Source: Devosia salina
Lineage (GTDB): Bacteria; Pseudomonadota; Alphaproteobacteria; Rhizobiales; Devosiaceae
Assembly (NCBI RefSeq): GCF_019504385.1
Contig: NZ_CP080590.1
Coordinates: 4,145,501 to 4,209,500 of the forward strand
DNA length: 64,000 nucleotides
Direction of reading: 5' to 3'
A model generated the notes under the pieces. It was not told the origin of the DNA. It ran no database searches and worked only from the letters and a program-made list of their open reading frames with translations. Both the position numbers and the translations under genes were made by a program. Below, one piece after another: positions 42,999 to 51,784 of this stretch. Each line of letters starts with the position of its first letter. The first letter of the stretch is position 1.

Positions 42999-43016
42999 CT
43001 TCGCGCTAAGGCGAGA

Positions 43017-43790
43017 CTAGCATTTCCAGAAACGGATGGGGTTCTGAACATGCTTGAGGCTGGGATTGGCGACGCGCTTGCCACGTTGCCCAGCGTACAA
43101 ATCCCAAATCGCTCGCGGCGCTTCCTCGCCAACAAAGCCAATACGGTGGCTCTCCAGACCATCGGCATAGGGAATGTCGGGGAAGTTTTCTGGCGTGGCG
43201 TTCATCCACTGTGTCGGCTTGAAGGCTCCCACAACAACGCCGCGTACCACCGCAAGAACGTATTCAGCCCTCTCCACACGCTCCTTGGAGACGCGCCAGC
43301 AATAGCGCACCAGATTGTAGATGGCGCGGCGGTCATAACGGTCCTCCAGCTTATTGATGTTGATGAGCACAAGAGCGTGTTCGGGGTTCTCGGGAAACTC
43401 CGGAAGGCTGTACTTGTCGATCAATTCGACATGGTTCATCGGGCCTCGGGAACTGCTTGCATGCCCACCTTGCGTGTTCGTGAGGCCGGGATAGGCGTCG
43501 ATCAGTGCCGCCTCAACCTCGAAGACCGAATCGTCCGGTATCTCATGCCGGTGAATGACATGGATGACCTCAAGCCCGGAGTTCTTGATCGCCCTGATGC
43601 GATCTAGCTTGGCGCCCATGTTCTGGTCAGCATCGTCCGCAACTTCCGGCAGGCCAGCGGCGTGATCGAACACTCGGTTGTTTTTGCCCTTCCCCACGTA
43701 GAATGTTTCACCATTGCGCGGGTCGATCAGTCGATAGACGTAGTTTCCGAGCTTCTGACAGACTTCTTCGGGGAAACGGTTGTGCAGCAC
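43017..43790 (-). CDS. LEM-3-like GIY-YIG nuclease
   Basis: The 257-residue protein begins with a GIY-YIG domain of the LEM-3-like type: YVYRLIDPRNGETFYVGKGKNNRVFDHA (read across residues 17-44) has the YVY and YVG strands and a conserved arginine. The second half (ALVLININKLEDRYDR, YNLVRYCWRVSKERVERAEYVLAVVRGVVVGAF) is a separate alpha/beta domain seen in related bacterial proteins. LEM-3-type enzymes cut branched DNA in animals; bacterial roles are unclear, with defence or mobile-element functions possible. By eye the codon use differs from core neighbours. Confidence 0.75.
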   Translation of the reverse strand: MLHNRFPEEVCQKLGNYVYRLIDPRNGETFYVGKGKNNRVFDHAAGLPEVADDADQNMGAKLDRIRAIKNSGLEVIHVIHRHEIPDDSVFEVEAALIDAYPGLTNTQGGHASSSRGPMNHVELIDKYSLPEFPENPEHALVLININKLEDRYDRRAIYNLVRYCWRVSKERVERAEYVLAVVRGVVVGAFKPTQWMNATPENFPDIPYADGLESHRIGFVGEEAPRAIWDLYAGQRGKRVANPSLKHVQNPIRFWKC

Positions 43791-43979
43791 GATTTGCGGC
43801 CTCCAGAGATAGCGATCTATCCTCTATGAGGCGAAACGCCGACAATCAATGTCAGGACCGCAGCGCGGCACGACCGAGTGAATGGCGGGAGTTGGTCTGA
43901 ATGCTTGGTCCGAACTGGGCGGGGCCCAAGCAGCTTTGCGGACAAAGTACATGATCTTGTCGCCCTCAACGGCGCGAAA

Positions 43980-44014
43980 GGGGTACGCACTTGGGGTACG
44001 CAGCGGGGTACGCA
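43980..44014. repeat. Three iterons beside tRNA-Ala
   Basis: GGGGTACGCA occurs at 43980-43989, 43993-44002 and 44005-44014, with starts 13 and 12 bases apart. Such short tandem sites next to a tRNA 3' end resemble recombinase arm-binding sites of integrative elements. No integrase gene was seen. Confidence 0.6.
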
Positions 44015-44075
44015 ATCAATTCAAGCAGGTACATAACCCACTGATTTCGCTGTGCTTTTTCCAAGAAAATGGATT

Positions 44076-44151
<76 letters not shown>

Positions 44152-44281
44152 ATCCGGACAGGGGGCGAAACGCAGGCCCTGTCGAGTGTTTTGGGTTCGT
44201 CCGGGGCGCTGCCCGTCCGAAGCGAGGCGGAACCTATTGGATCATTCCGCGCGGCGCAAGTGCCTAAATGACACTTTTTTA

Positions 44282-44312
44282 TCCCGCCGGAGGAAAACCC
44301 CTTCCGGCGGGA
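44282..44312. terminator. Hairpin after the FYDLN-acid gene
   Basis: TCCCGCCGGA (44282-44291) pairs with TCCGGCGGGA (44303-44312). It lies 15 bases after the stop of the minus-strand TIGR02300 gene. T-rich flanks are weak on the minus strand, so termination is probable rather than certain. Confidence 0.55.
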
Positions 44313-44326
44313 AAAGTTCAATCAGA

Positions 44327-44725
44327 TCAACGGTCTTCGTCGTCGCCGACGTCAAAGCCGAGGCTGTCGTCCTCGTCTTCGTCCTCTTCGAGGAACACGT
44401 CGTCCTCGTCGTCGCCGAGCTCTTCGTCGACCTCGACATCTTCCACGTCATCAGGAACCTCGTCGCCACTCTCTTCGGCGTCGGCCTCTTCGAGGCTGAC
44501 GATCTCGGGCGCTGCGGTATCCTCGACCTCGTCTTCTTCTTCGGTCTCGTCCTCGTCATCGATCTTGCGGGCCGTGGCGGGGCCGGCCTTGCCGGTGAGC
44601 TGCTCGAAGAAGGACCGCGGATAGCTCTTGCCGGTATAGGGCGAGACGATCGGGTCCATGTTGAGGTCGTAGAATTTCTTGCCGGTATCGGGATCGGTCC
44701 GCTTGGTACCGCGTTCGTTGGCCAT
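44327..44725 (-). CDS. TIGR02300 (FYDLN-acid) family protein
   Basis: The 132-residue protein begins with the family core, ANERGTKRTDPDTGKKFYDLN, then DPIVSPYTGKSYPRSFFEQL. The rest is a long, very acidic tail of Glu and Asp that is probably disordered. The family is found mainly in alphaproteobacteria and has no known function. It is divergent from cmk; in many relatives aroA lies between this gene and cmk, but not here. Confidence 0.92.
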   Translation of the reverse strand: MANERGTKRTDPDTGKKFYDLNMDPIVSPYTGKSYPRSFFEQLTGKAGPATARKIDDEDETEEEDEVEDTAAPEIVSLEEADAEESGDEVPDDVEDVEVDEELGDDEDDVFLEEDEDEDDSLGFDVGDDEDR

Positions 44726-44954
44726 CTCTCATGCCTTCTCGAAAAAGGAGAATATCGGGCGCCCTATGCCGCATGCGCCCATTTCGGTCAGTCCGGTTAT
44801 GGGCAAAGCCGGGCCCTGTCAAACGCAAAATGCGGTGATGCGGCCCGGGGACGCCATTCCCGGACTTTCCCGGCCAATATGGCGCCGCCCCTTGCCCTGC
44901 CTGCCCGGCACCGCTATCGGCTTGAGACCCACCGGGACGAAAGGGACCGAGCCC

Positions 44955-45608
44955 ATGATCATCGCCGTCGATGGACCCGCCGCATCGGGCAAGGGGACGC
45001 TGGCCGCCGGCCTGGCGCAGCATTATGGCCTGCCCCATCTCGACACCGGCCTGCTCTATCGCGCCGTGGGCCTGGCGGTGGCCGACGGGGTGGACACGCC
45101 CGGTTTCGAGGCCGCTGCCATCGCCGCGGCGCGGGCGCTCGATGCCGAACATCTCGAGGACCTTGCCAGCCTGACCTCGGCCGATACCGGCGTGCTGGCC
45201 TCCAAGGTCGCCGTCATTGCCGAGGTGCGCTCGGCCCTGTTCGACTTCCAGCGCAATTTTGCCACCCAGCCCGGCGGTGCGGTGCTGGACGGGCGCGACA
45301 TCGGCACCAAGATCTGTCCCGATGCCGATGTGAAACTGTTCATCCAGGCCGACAGCAAGGCGCGCATGGAGCGCCGGGCGCGGCAATTGGAGGCGCGCGG
45401 TGTCGAGGTGGACCGCTATGCGCTCTTCCACCAGATCGAGGAACGCGACGCCCGCGACATGCTCAATCCCAATGGCGGCTTCTACCAGGCCGCCGATGCG
45501 CACTTGCTCGATACCACACAACTCGGTATAGAGGCCGCACTCCGCGCTGCCATCGCGATTGTCGACCGGACCATGGCGCTCAAGGCAGGGGGACAGACGT
45601 CCTCCTAA
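44955..45608 (+). CDS. cmk: Cytidylate kinase
   Basis: Cmk phosphorylates CMP and dCMP with ATP. The ATG at 44955 gives 217 residues. The P-loop is IAVDGPAASGKGTLAAGLA (residues 3-21), followed by LDTGLLYRAVGLA (CMP-binding) and LDGRDIGTKICPDADVKLFI. The C-terminal lid region ERRARQLEARG and DTTQLGIEAAL are as expected. It lies upstream of rpsA, the usual pairing, with a 180-base leader between them. Confidence 0.96.
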   Translation: MIIAVDGPAASGKGTLAAGLAQHYGLPHLDTGLLYRAVGLAVADGVDTPGFEAAAIAAARALDAEHLEDLASLTSADTGVLASKVAVIAEVRSALFDFQRNFATQPGGAVLDGRDIGTKICPDADVKLFIQADSKARMERRARQLEARGVEVDRYALFHQIEERDARDMLNPNGGFYQAADAHLLDTTQLGIEAALRAAIAIVDRTMALKAGGQTSS

Positions 45609-45788
45609 TTTCCACCTTGGCACCCGTCCGCGTCATCAGTCACCCAGGCGCTGGCCCGGAACTTGAAATACCCAATCGTCCTGGCAGAGAACCGGTGCTC
45701 CGTGCGCCGGCTTCGGCATTTGCCGAAGCGGACCTGTGTTCGGCCAAGGATCAGCAAACCTCAACCACCGGTGCACCGGAGAAATGAT
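45609..45788 (+). promoter_or_regulatory. rpsA leader with hairpin
   Basis: The 180 bases between cmk and rpsA contain a perfect CTTCGGC-ATTT-GCCGAAG hairpin at 45711-45728 and a GGAGAA ribosome-binding site just before the TTG start. Ribosomal protein S1 is known to repress its own translation in E. coli; whether this leader does so here is inference. Confidence 0.4.
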
Positions 45789-47495
45789 TTGGCACAGCAG
45801 ACTGTGACGAAAGACGATTTTGAATCGATGCTTCTCGACTCCTTTGTCGACAACGATGCCGCCGAAGGCACCGTCGTCAAGGGCAAGGTCGTGGCCATCG
45901 AAAAGGACCTGGCCATTGTTGACGTCGGTCTCAAGACCGAAGGCCGCGTCCCGCTCAAGGAATTCGGCCAGGCCGGCCGCGACGGCACCATCACCGTGGG
46001 TTCGGAAGTCGAGGTCTATGTCGACCGCGTCGAGAACGCCGCCGGCGAGGCCGTCCTCAGCCGCGAAAAGGCCCGCCGCGAAGAGAGCTGGGTCAAGCTC
46101 GAAGAGAAGTACAACGCCAATGAGCGCGTTGAAGGCACCATCTTCAACCAGGTCAAGGGTGGCTTCACCGTTGATCTCGAAGGCGCCGTGGCCTTCCTGC
46201 CGCGTTCGCAGGTCGACATCCGTCCGATCCGCGATATCGCCCCGCTCATGAATGTGCCGCAGCCCTTCCAGATCCTCAAGATGGACAAGCGTCGCGGCAA
46301 TATCGTCGTCTCGCGCCGTGCCATTCTCGAAGAATCGCGCGCCGAACAGCGTTCGGAAATCGTCCAGCAGCTCGAAGAGGGCCAGGTGGTCGATGGCGTG
46401 GTCAAGAACATCACCGATTACGGTGCGTTCGTTGACTTGGGCGGTATCGACGGCCTCCTGCATGTCACCGACATTGCCTGGCGCCGCGTCAACCACCCGT
46501 CCGAAGTGCTCACCATCGGCGAGACCATCAAGGTCCAGATCGTGCGCATCAACCACGAGAGCCACCGCATCAGCCTGGGCATGAAGCAGCTCCAGGCCGA
46601 TCCGTGGGAAGGCATCGAGGCCAAGTATCCGATCGGCGCCAAGTTCACCGGCCGCGTGACCAACATCACCGACTACGGTGCCTTCGTCGAGCTCGAGCCG
46701 GGCATCGAAGGCCTGATCCACGTCTCGGAAATGAGCTGGACCAAGAAGAACGTCCATCCGGGCAAGATCGTCTCGACCTCCCAGGAAGTCGACGTCGTCG
46801 TGCTCGAAGTCGATCCGGACAAGCGCCGCATCTCGCTGGGCCTCAAGCAGACCCTGCAGAACCCGTGGGAAGCCTTTGCCGAGAAGAACCCGGTCGGCTC
46901 CACCATCGAAGGCGAAGTCAAGAACAAGACCGAATTCGGCCTGTTCATTGGTCTCGAAGGCGATGTGGACGGCATGGTTCACCTCTCCGACCTCGATTGG
47001 CAGAAGTCGGGCGAAGTCGCTCTCGACGACTACAACCGTGGCGACATGGTCAAGGCCAAGGTTCTCGACGTCGATGTCGAGAAGGAACGTATCTCGCTCG
47101 GCATCAAGCAGCTCGCTGCCGATGACCTGGCCGATACCGGTTCCACCGATGGTTCGGGCCTGCGCAAGAACGCCGTGGTCACCACCGAAGTCGTTGAAGT
47201 CAACGATGGCGGTATCGAAGTGCGCATCGCCGACAGCGACGTGACCGCCTTCATCCGCCGCGCCGACCTCAGCCGCGACCGCAACGACCAGCGCCCCGAG
47301 CGCTTCGCCAAGGGCGACAAGGTCGATGCCCGCGTCACCCAGTACGACCGCAAGACCGGCCGCATCCAGCTCTCGATCAAGGCGCTCGAAATCGCCGAGG
47401 AACGTGAGGCCGTGGCCAATTTCGGTTCGTCGGACTCGGGCGCTTCGCTCGGCGACATCCTGGGCGCTGCCCTCAAGGGTCGCGACGAGAAGTAA
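45789..47495 (+). CDS. rpsA: 30S ribosomal protein S1
   Basis: S1 unfolds mRNA on the small ribosomal subunit. The TTG at 45789, with GGAGAA upstream, gives 568 residues starting MAQQTVTKDDFESMLLDSF; other in-frame starts lie far upstream in the leader. Six S1 repeats are present, for example GTVVKGKVVAIEKDLAIVDV, VDGVVKNITDYGAFVDLGG and FTGRVTNITDYGAFVELEPG. The last repeats and tail are typical of alphaproteobacterial S1. A good terminator follows. Confidence 0.95.
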   Translation: MAQQTVTKDDFESMLLDSFVDNDAAEGTVVKGKVVAIEKDLAIVDVGLKTEGRVPLKEFGQAGRDGTITVGSEVEVYVDRVENAAGEAVLSREKARREESWVKLEEKYNANERVEGTIFNQVKGGFTVDLEGAVAFLPRSQVDIRPIRDIAPLMNVPQPFQILKMDKRRGNIVVSRRAILEESRAEQRSEIVQQLEEGQVVDGVVKNITDYGAFVDLGGIDGLLHVTDIAWRRVNHPSEVLTIGETIKVQIVRINHESHRISLGMKQLQADPWEGIEAKYPIGAKFTGRVTNITDYGAFVELEPGIEGLIHVSEMSWTKKNVHPGKIVSTSQEVDVVVLEVDPDKRRISLGLKQTLQNPWEAFAEKNPVGSTIEGEVKNKTEFGLFIGLEGDVDGMVHLSDLDWQKSGEVALDDYNRGDMVKAKVLDVDVEKERISLGIKQLAADDLADTGSTDGSGLRKNAVVTTEVVEVNDGGIEVRIADSDVTAFIRRADLSRDRNDQRPERFAKGDKVDARVTQYDRKTGRIQLSIKALEIAEEREAVANFGSSDSGASLGDILGAALKGRDEK

Positions 47496-47520
47496 GCGTC
47501 CCGCGCTTCTGGCAAATGTG

Positions 47521-47549
47521 CGACCCGCGCCAATTGGTGCGGGTCGTTT
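47521..47549 (+). terminator. Terminator after rpsA
   Basis: CGACCCGCGCC (47521-47531) pairs with GGTGCGGGTCG (47536-47546), one G-T pair, followed by TTTCGTGT. Confidence 0.8.
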
Positions 47550-47568
47550 CGTGTGAAGAGGTTGGATG

Positions 47569-48078
47569 ATGATCCAGTTCCGCGATGTCGCCTGGCGGGC
47601 CATGAGCGGTTATGATTTCGGCGCCGTGTTCGAGATCGCCAATCGCGTGCATCCGGGCTTCTTCGAGGCCGAGGCGGTGCTGGCCGAGAAGTTCGAACTC
47701 TACCGCAATGGCTGCTACCTGCTTGAAGTCTCGGAAAAGCCGGCCGGCTATGTGCTGAGCCACCCCTGGACACGGGGTAGCCTGCCCGCCCTCGATACGA
47801 TGCTGGGCGCCATCCCGGCCGATGCCGATACCTATTATATTCACGACCTGGCGCTGCTGCCGCTGACCCGCGGGGTCGGCGCCGCCCGCCAGATCGTTGC
47901 GGCCCTCACCAAGCATGCCCTGGCCATGGGCTATCCCAGCATGAGCCTGGTGGCCGTCAACGGCTCGCTCGGCTTCTGGGAGAAGCACGGCTTTGCCGTC
48001 GAGGACCGGCCCGAGCTGGCCGGCAAGCTCGCCGCCTATGAGCAGGCCGCGCGCTATATGTTCAAGCCGCTGCGCTAG
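47569..48078 (+). CDS. GNAT-family acetyltransferase
   Basis: Two ATG codons lie at 47566 and 47569 behind AGAGG; the second is given, with little to choose between them. The product has about 169 residues with the acetyl-CoA loop LLPLTRGVGAARQIVAAL (near residues 95-112) and the C-terminal SLGFWEKHGFAVED. The substrate is unknown. It is a single gene between rpsA and sppA. Confidence 0.82.
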   Translation: MIQFRDVAWRAMSGYDFGAVFEIANRVHPGFFEAEAVLAEKFELYRNGCYLLEVSEKPAGYVLSHPWTRGSLPALDTMLGAIPADADTYYIHDLALLPLTRGVGAARQIVAALTKHALAMGYPSMSLVAVNGSLGFWEKHGFAVEDRPELAGKLAAYEQAARYMFKPLR

Positions 48079-48150
48079 CGCCACGCATGGGGGCTTGTTG
48101 CCAACGCCCGGACATCGGGCTACCTCCTAGGCAAGAGTGGAGACCCGTCC

Positions 48151-49089
48151 GTGACCGACCCGACCCCGCATGAATATCTCGCCGCCGACCGCTATCGCCG
48201 GTCGCGCGGCCTCTGGCGCATCCTGGCCCTCGTGGCGGTCGTGATCGCCATCCTGGCGCTGCTGGGGCGGTTCGCCTGGCCCAACCCGGCCCAGGGCGAG
48301 CATGTCGCGCGGCTGATCATTTCCGGGACCATCACGACCGATCCGGGGCGCTCGAAGACCATCGATGCCCTGATCGAGGACGACGCGGTCAAGGCCGTCA
48401 TCGTCGCCATCAACTCCCCCGGCGGCACCACGGCCGGGGGCGAGGAACTCTACGAGGACCTCAGGCGGCTCTCCGCCGCCAAGCCCGTGGTCTCCACCAT
48501 CGACGAGCTGGGGGCCTCGGCTGCCTATATGACCGCCATAGCCACCGATCGCATCTTTGCCCGGCGCCTCTCGATCGTGGGATCGATCGGCGTGCTCTAC
48601 CAGCATGTCAATGCCGGCAAGCTGCTCGACACGATCGGGGTCGATCTCGACAAGGTGGCCTCCGGCCCGCTCAAGGCCGAGCCGGATTATGACGAGCCGC
48701 TGACCGGCGCACCGCGCGCCTCGATCACCAAACTGGTGGAAGACAGCTTTGCCTGGTTCGTCGATATCGTGGCCGAGCGCCGTGGGCTGACGCGGCCCGA
48801 GACGCTGGCTTTGGCCGATGGCCGGATCATGACCGGCCGGATCGGCGTCGAAACCGGGCTGATCGATGCCATTGGCGGCGAATTCGAGGCCATGGCCTGG
48901 CTGGCCGCCGAACGGGATCTCGACCCCGACACGCCCATTGTCACCGCCTGGCCGGTCGAAACCAGCGAACTGGGCTGGATCGGCGACCTCCTGGGCAGCT
49001 CGATGCGGCGCGCCCTCGGGTTGCCGGCCGAAACTATTGTGATGCTTGACGGTTTGGTCTCGCTTTGGCAGGTTGCTGAGACCCCCTGA
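48151..49089 (+). CDS. sppA: Signal peptide peptidase SppA (short form)
   Basis: SppA degrades cleaved signal peptides in the membrane. The GTG at 48151 gives 312 residues with one membrane helix (WRILALVAVVIAILALLG, residues 22-39). Catalytic positions are Ser123 in ELGASAAYM and Lys175 in SGPLKAEPD, the Ser-Lys dyad of the S49 family. It is the 36-kDa short form with one protease domain. ihfB follows within 35 bases. Confidence 0.93.
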   Translation: MTDPTPHEYLAADRYRRSRGLWRILALVAVVIAILALLGRFAWPNPAQGEHVARLIISGTITTDPGRSKTIDALIEDDAVKAVIVAINSPGGTTAGGEELYEDLRRLSAAKPVVSTIDELGASAAYMTAIATDRIFARRLSIVGSIGVLYQHVNAGKLLDTIGVDLDKVASGPLKAEPDYDEPLTGAPRASITKLVEDSFAWFVDIVAERRGLTRPETLALADGRIMTGRIGVETGLIDAIGGEFEAMAWLAAERDLDPDTPIVTAWPVETSELGWIGDLLGSSMRRALGLPAETIVMLDGLVSLWQVAETP

Positions 49090-49122
49090 CATGGGGACGA
49101 GGGGTGGACACCGGAGCCTTTG

Positions 49123-49404
49123 ATGATCAAGTCTGAACTTGTCGAGAAGCTCGCCGCGGAGAACCCGCATCTGTTCCAGCGTGACATCGAAAATATCGTC
49201 AATGCGATCCTGGACGAGATCGGTGATGCCATGGCGCGCGGGGACCGCGTGGAACTGCGTGGTTTCGGGGCGTTTTCGGTAAAGAACCGGCCGGCTCGGG
49301 TCGGGCGCAATCCGCGCACCGGCGAGCAGGTTGACGTGGGGGAGAAATACGTTCCCCAGTTCAAGGCCGGCAAGGAAATCCGCGAGCGGCTCAACCGCTC
49401 CTAG
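49123..49404 (+). CDS. ihfB: Integration host factor subunit beta
   Basis: The ATG at 49123, with GGAG six bases upstream, gives 93 residues. The core FQRDIENIVNAILDEIGDAMARGDRVELRGFGAFSV and the DNA-binding arm RVGRNPRTGEQVDVGEKYVPQFKAGKEIRERL match IHF beta. It bends DNA together with IHF alpha, encoded elsewhere. It lies in a run with sppA and lapA, as in other alphaproteobacteria. Confidence 0.95.
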   Translation: MIKSELVEKLAAENPHLFQRDIENIVNAILDEIGDAMARGDRVELRGFGAFSVKNRPARVGRNPRTGEQVDVGEKYVPQFKAGKEIRERLNRS

Positions 49405-49457
49405 AGCGCGCTGGCAGAACAAGGACCGGAGCTTCACAGGCTCCACGGAAAGCCCCT

Positions 49458-49820
49458 ATGGTCAACAAGATAGTCGGCTGGCTGGTTCTGGTGCCATTGT
49501 GCGCATTGCTGATCGTGTTTGCGCTGGCCAATCGCCAGCTCGTCAGCGTCAATATCAATCCCTTCATCGCGCCGCTCGACAGCGACATTGCGGGCTATGG
49601 CATTCCGCTCTTCGTGGTGCTCTATGTGGTCCTGCTGATCGGCGTGCTGCTGGGCGGCATCGCCAGCTGGTTCGCACAAGGGCCGCACCGCCGCCGCGAA
49701 CGGCACTGGCGGCGCGAAGCCCAGCAGCTGAGCCAGGAGCTCGAAACCCTGCGCCGCCGCAATGGCCAGGGCGGCACGGCGCCGCTCGGTGAAGTCGATG
49801 ATCTGCTCGAACTGCGATGA
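49458..49820 (+). CDS. LapA-domain (DUF1049) membrane protein
   Basis: The 120-residue protein has two N-terminal membrane helices (IVGWLVLVPLCALLIVFALAN and LFVVLYVVLLIGVLLGGIASW) and a cytoplasmic coiled tail (RHWRREAQQLSQELETLRRR). This is the LapA/DUF1049 layout; the E. coli homologue works in lipopolysaccharide assembly control. It sits between ihfB and trpF. Confidence 0.85.
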   Translation: MVNKIVGWLVLVPLCALLIVFALANRQLVSVNINPFIAPLDSDIAGYGIPLFVVLYVVLLIGVLLGGIASWFAQGPHRRRERHWRREAQQLSQELETLRRRNGQGGTAPLGEVDDLLELR

Positions 49821-49877
49821 CGGACGGCGCAGTGCGGCTCTCCCGTTTTATCCCGTTCCGCTGAGCCCCTGAGGACT

Positions 49878-50525
49878 ATGGCCGATCCATTGATCGTCAA
49901 AATCTGCGGCATCAAGACCCAAGACATGCTCGACGTGGCCATTGCAGCCGGCGCCGACATGGTGGGTTTCATGCATTTTCCGCGCTCGCCCCGCCACGTC
50001 TCCATCGATGAGCTGGGCGGCCTGATCTCGGCGGCGCGCGGCCGGATCGAAAGCTGCGTGGTGCTGGTCAATCCCGACAATTCCAGCGTCGCCGAAGTGG
50101 CGGCCCTCGGGCCCGACTGGATCCAGCTCCATGGCCCGGAATCCCTGCACCGCGTGGAAGCCATCCGCGCCGAAGCCGGTGTCGAAATCGTCAAGGCCCT
50201 GCCCATCGGCTCGGCCGACGATGTGGCCCAGGTGGCCGGTTTCGCCGAGATCGCCGACCGCATCCTGCTCGATGCCAAGCCGCCCAAGGGTGCCGACCGG
50301 CCGGGGGGGCTGGGCGAAAGCTTTGACTGGGGCCTGCTCGAAGCCCTTGACCCATCCATCCCCTTCATGCTTTCCGGGGGCCTGACGCCGGACAATGTGG
50401 CCGACGCCATTGCCCGGGTGAAGCCTTTCGGGGTGGATGTCTCCTCGGGCGTGGAACGCGCGCCGGGCGTCAAGGATAAAAAGCTGATCGAGGCGTTCAT
50501 CCGCAACGCCCGGGCGGCCGTATAG
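49878..50525 (+). CDS. trpF: Phosphoribosylanthranilate isomerase
   Basis: TrpF performs the third step of tryptophan synthesis. The 215-residue TIM barrel starts LIVKICGIKTQDMLDVAIAAGADMVGFMHFPRSPRHVS, with the catalytic Cys in KICGIK and the phosphate-binding SPRHV loop. The IQLHGPES and LLDAKPPKGADRPGGLGESFDW segments are also typical. It begins a trpF-trpB-trpA run, the usual alphaproteobacterial arrangement. Confidence 0.96.
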   Translation: MADPLIVKICGIKTQDMLDVAIAAGADMVGFMHFPRSPRHVSIDELGGLISAARGRIESCVVLVNPDNSSVAEVAALGPDWIQLHGPESLHRVEAIRAEAGVEIVKALPIGSADDVAQVAGFAEIADRILLDAKPPKGADRPGGLGESFDWGLLEALDPSIPFMLSGGLTPDNVADAIARVKPFGVDVSSGVERAPGVKDKKLIEAFIRNARAAV

Positions 50526-50569
50526 AAGCAGCAAGCCGGGTTGCCCTCGGCGACGCCGAGAGGACCCAA

Positions 50570-51784
50570 ATGGACCGCACCAATTCCCTGCGCAACGGCC
50601 CGGACGAGCATGGGCGGTTCGGCATTTATGGCGGGCGCTTCGTCGCCGAAACGCTGATGCCGCTCATCCTGGACCTGGAAAAGGAATATCGCGCCGCCAA
50701 GGCCGATCCGGCCTATGCGGCCGAGCTCCAGGACCTGGCGGTGCACTATACCGGCCGCCCCAGCCCGCTCTATTTTGCCGAGCGCCTGACCCAGCACCTC
50801 GGCGGCGCCAAGGTGTGGCTCAAGCGCGAAGAGCTCAACCACACCGGCAGCCACAAGATCAACAATTGCCTGGGGCAGATCCTGCTGGCCAAGCGCATGG
50901 GCAAGACAAGGGTGATCGCCGAGACCGGCGCGGGCCAGCATGGCGTCGCCACGGCCACGGTCTGCGCCAAGTTCGACCTGCCCTGCACCATCTTCATGGG
51001 CGCCACCGACGTCGAGCGGCAGATGCCCAATGTTTTGCGCATGAAGATGCTGGGCGCCGAAGTGCGGCCGGTCACCGCCGGTGCCGGCACGCTCAAGGAC
51101 GCCATGAACGAGGCGCTGCGCGACTGGGTCACCAATGTGGATTCGACCTATTACCTGATCGGCACCGCCGCCGGCCCGCATCCCTATCCGGAGATGGTGC
51201 GCGACTTCCAGTCGGTCATCGGCACCGAGCTTAAGGCGCAGTTCAAGGAGGCCGAGGGCAAGCTTCCCGAGGCGGTGGTCGCCTGCGTGGGCGGTGGCTC
51301 CAATGCCATCGGCACCTTCCATGCCTTCCTCGATGATCCCGATGTGGCCCTCTATGGCGCCGAGGCCGGTGGCCATGGCATCGAAGTCGAAAACGGCCAC
51401 GCCGCCTCCATGACCGGCGGTCGCCCCGGCGTGCTGCATGGCAACCGCACCTATCTGCTGCAGGACAGCGATGGGCAGATCCTCGAAGGTCACTCCATCT
51501 CGGCCGGTCTCGACTATCCCGGTGTCGGCCCCGAACATGCCTTCCTGCATGACAGCAAGCGCGTCACCTATGCGCCGATCACCGACTCCGAGGCGCTGGA
51601 GGCCTTCCAGCTGCTGACCCGGCTCGAAGGCATCATTCCCGCGCTGGAATCGGCCCATGGCCTGGCCCAGCTGATGAAGGTCGCGCCCAGCATGGGCAAG
51701 GACCAGTCCATCGTGCTGTGCCTTTCCGGCCGCGGCGACAAGGACGTGGAAAGCGTCGGTAAATATCTGGGGCTGCTGAAATAA
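50570..51784 (+). CDS. trpB: Tryptophan synthase beta chain
   Basis: TrpB condenses indole and serine to tryptophan with PLP. The 404-residue protein has the PLP lysine at Lys96 in HTGSHKINNCLGQ and the GGGSNAIG phosphate loop near residue 244. The YPGVGPEHAF and LEGIIPALESAHG segments are as expected. Its stop overlaps the trpA start by one base (TAATG). Confidence 0.97.
   Translation: MDRTNSLRNGPDEHGRFGIYGGRFVAETLMPLILDLEKEYRAAKADPAYAAELQDLAVHYTGRPSPLYFAERLTQHLGGAKVWLKREELNHTGSHKINNCLGQILLAKRMGKTRVIAETGAGQHGVATATVCAKFDLPCTIFMGATDVERQMPNVLRMKMLGAEVRPVTAGAGTLKDAMNEALRDWVTNVDSTYYLIGTAAGPHPYPEMVRDFQSVIGTELKAQFKEAEGKLPEAVVACVGGGSNAIGTFHAFLDDPDVALYGAEAGGHGIEVENGHAASMTGGRPGVLHGNRTYLLQDSDGQILEGHSISAGLDYPGVGPEHAFLHDSKRVTYAPITDSEALEAFQLLTRLEGIIPALESAHGLAQLMKVAPSMGKDQSIVLCLSGRGDKDVESVGKYLGLLK

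Noticed and set aside
41600..43000. Phage integrase or transposase in the accessory patch
   Set aside because: No recombinase motif was found in any frame; only the iterons next to tRNA-Ala hint at past integration.
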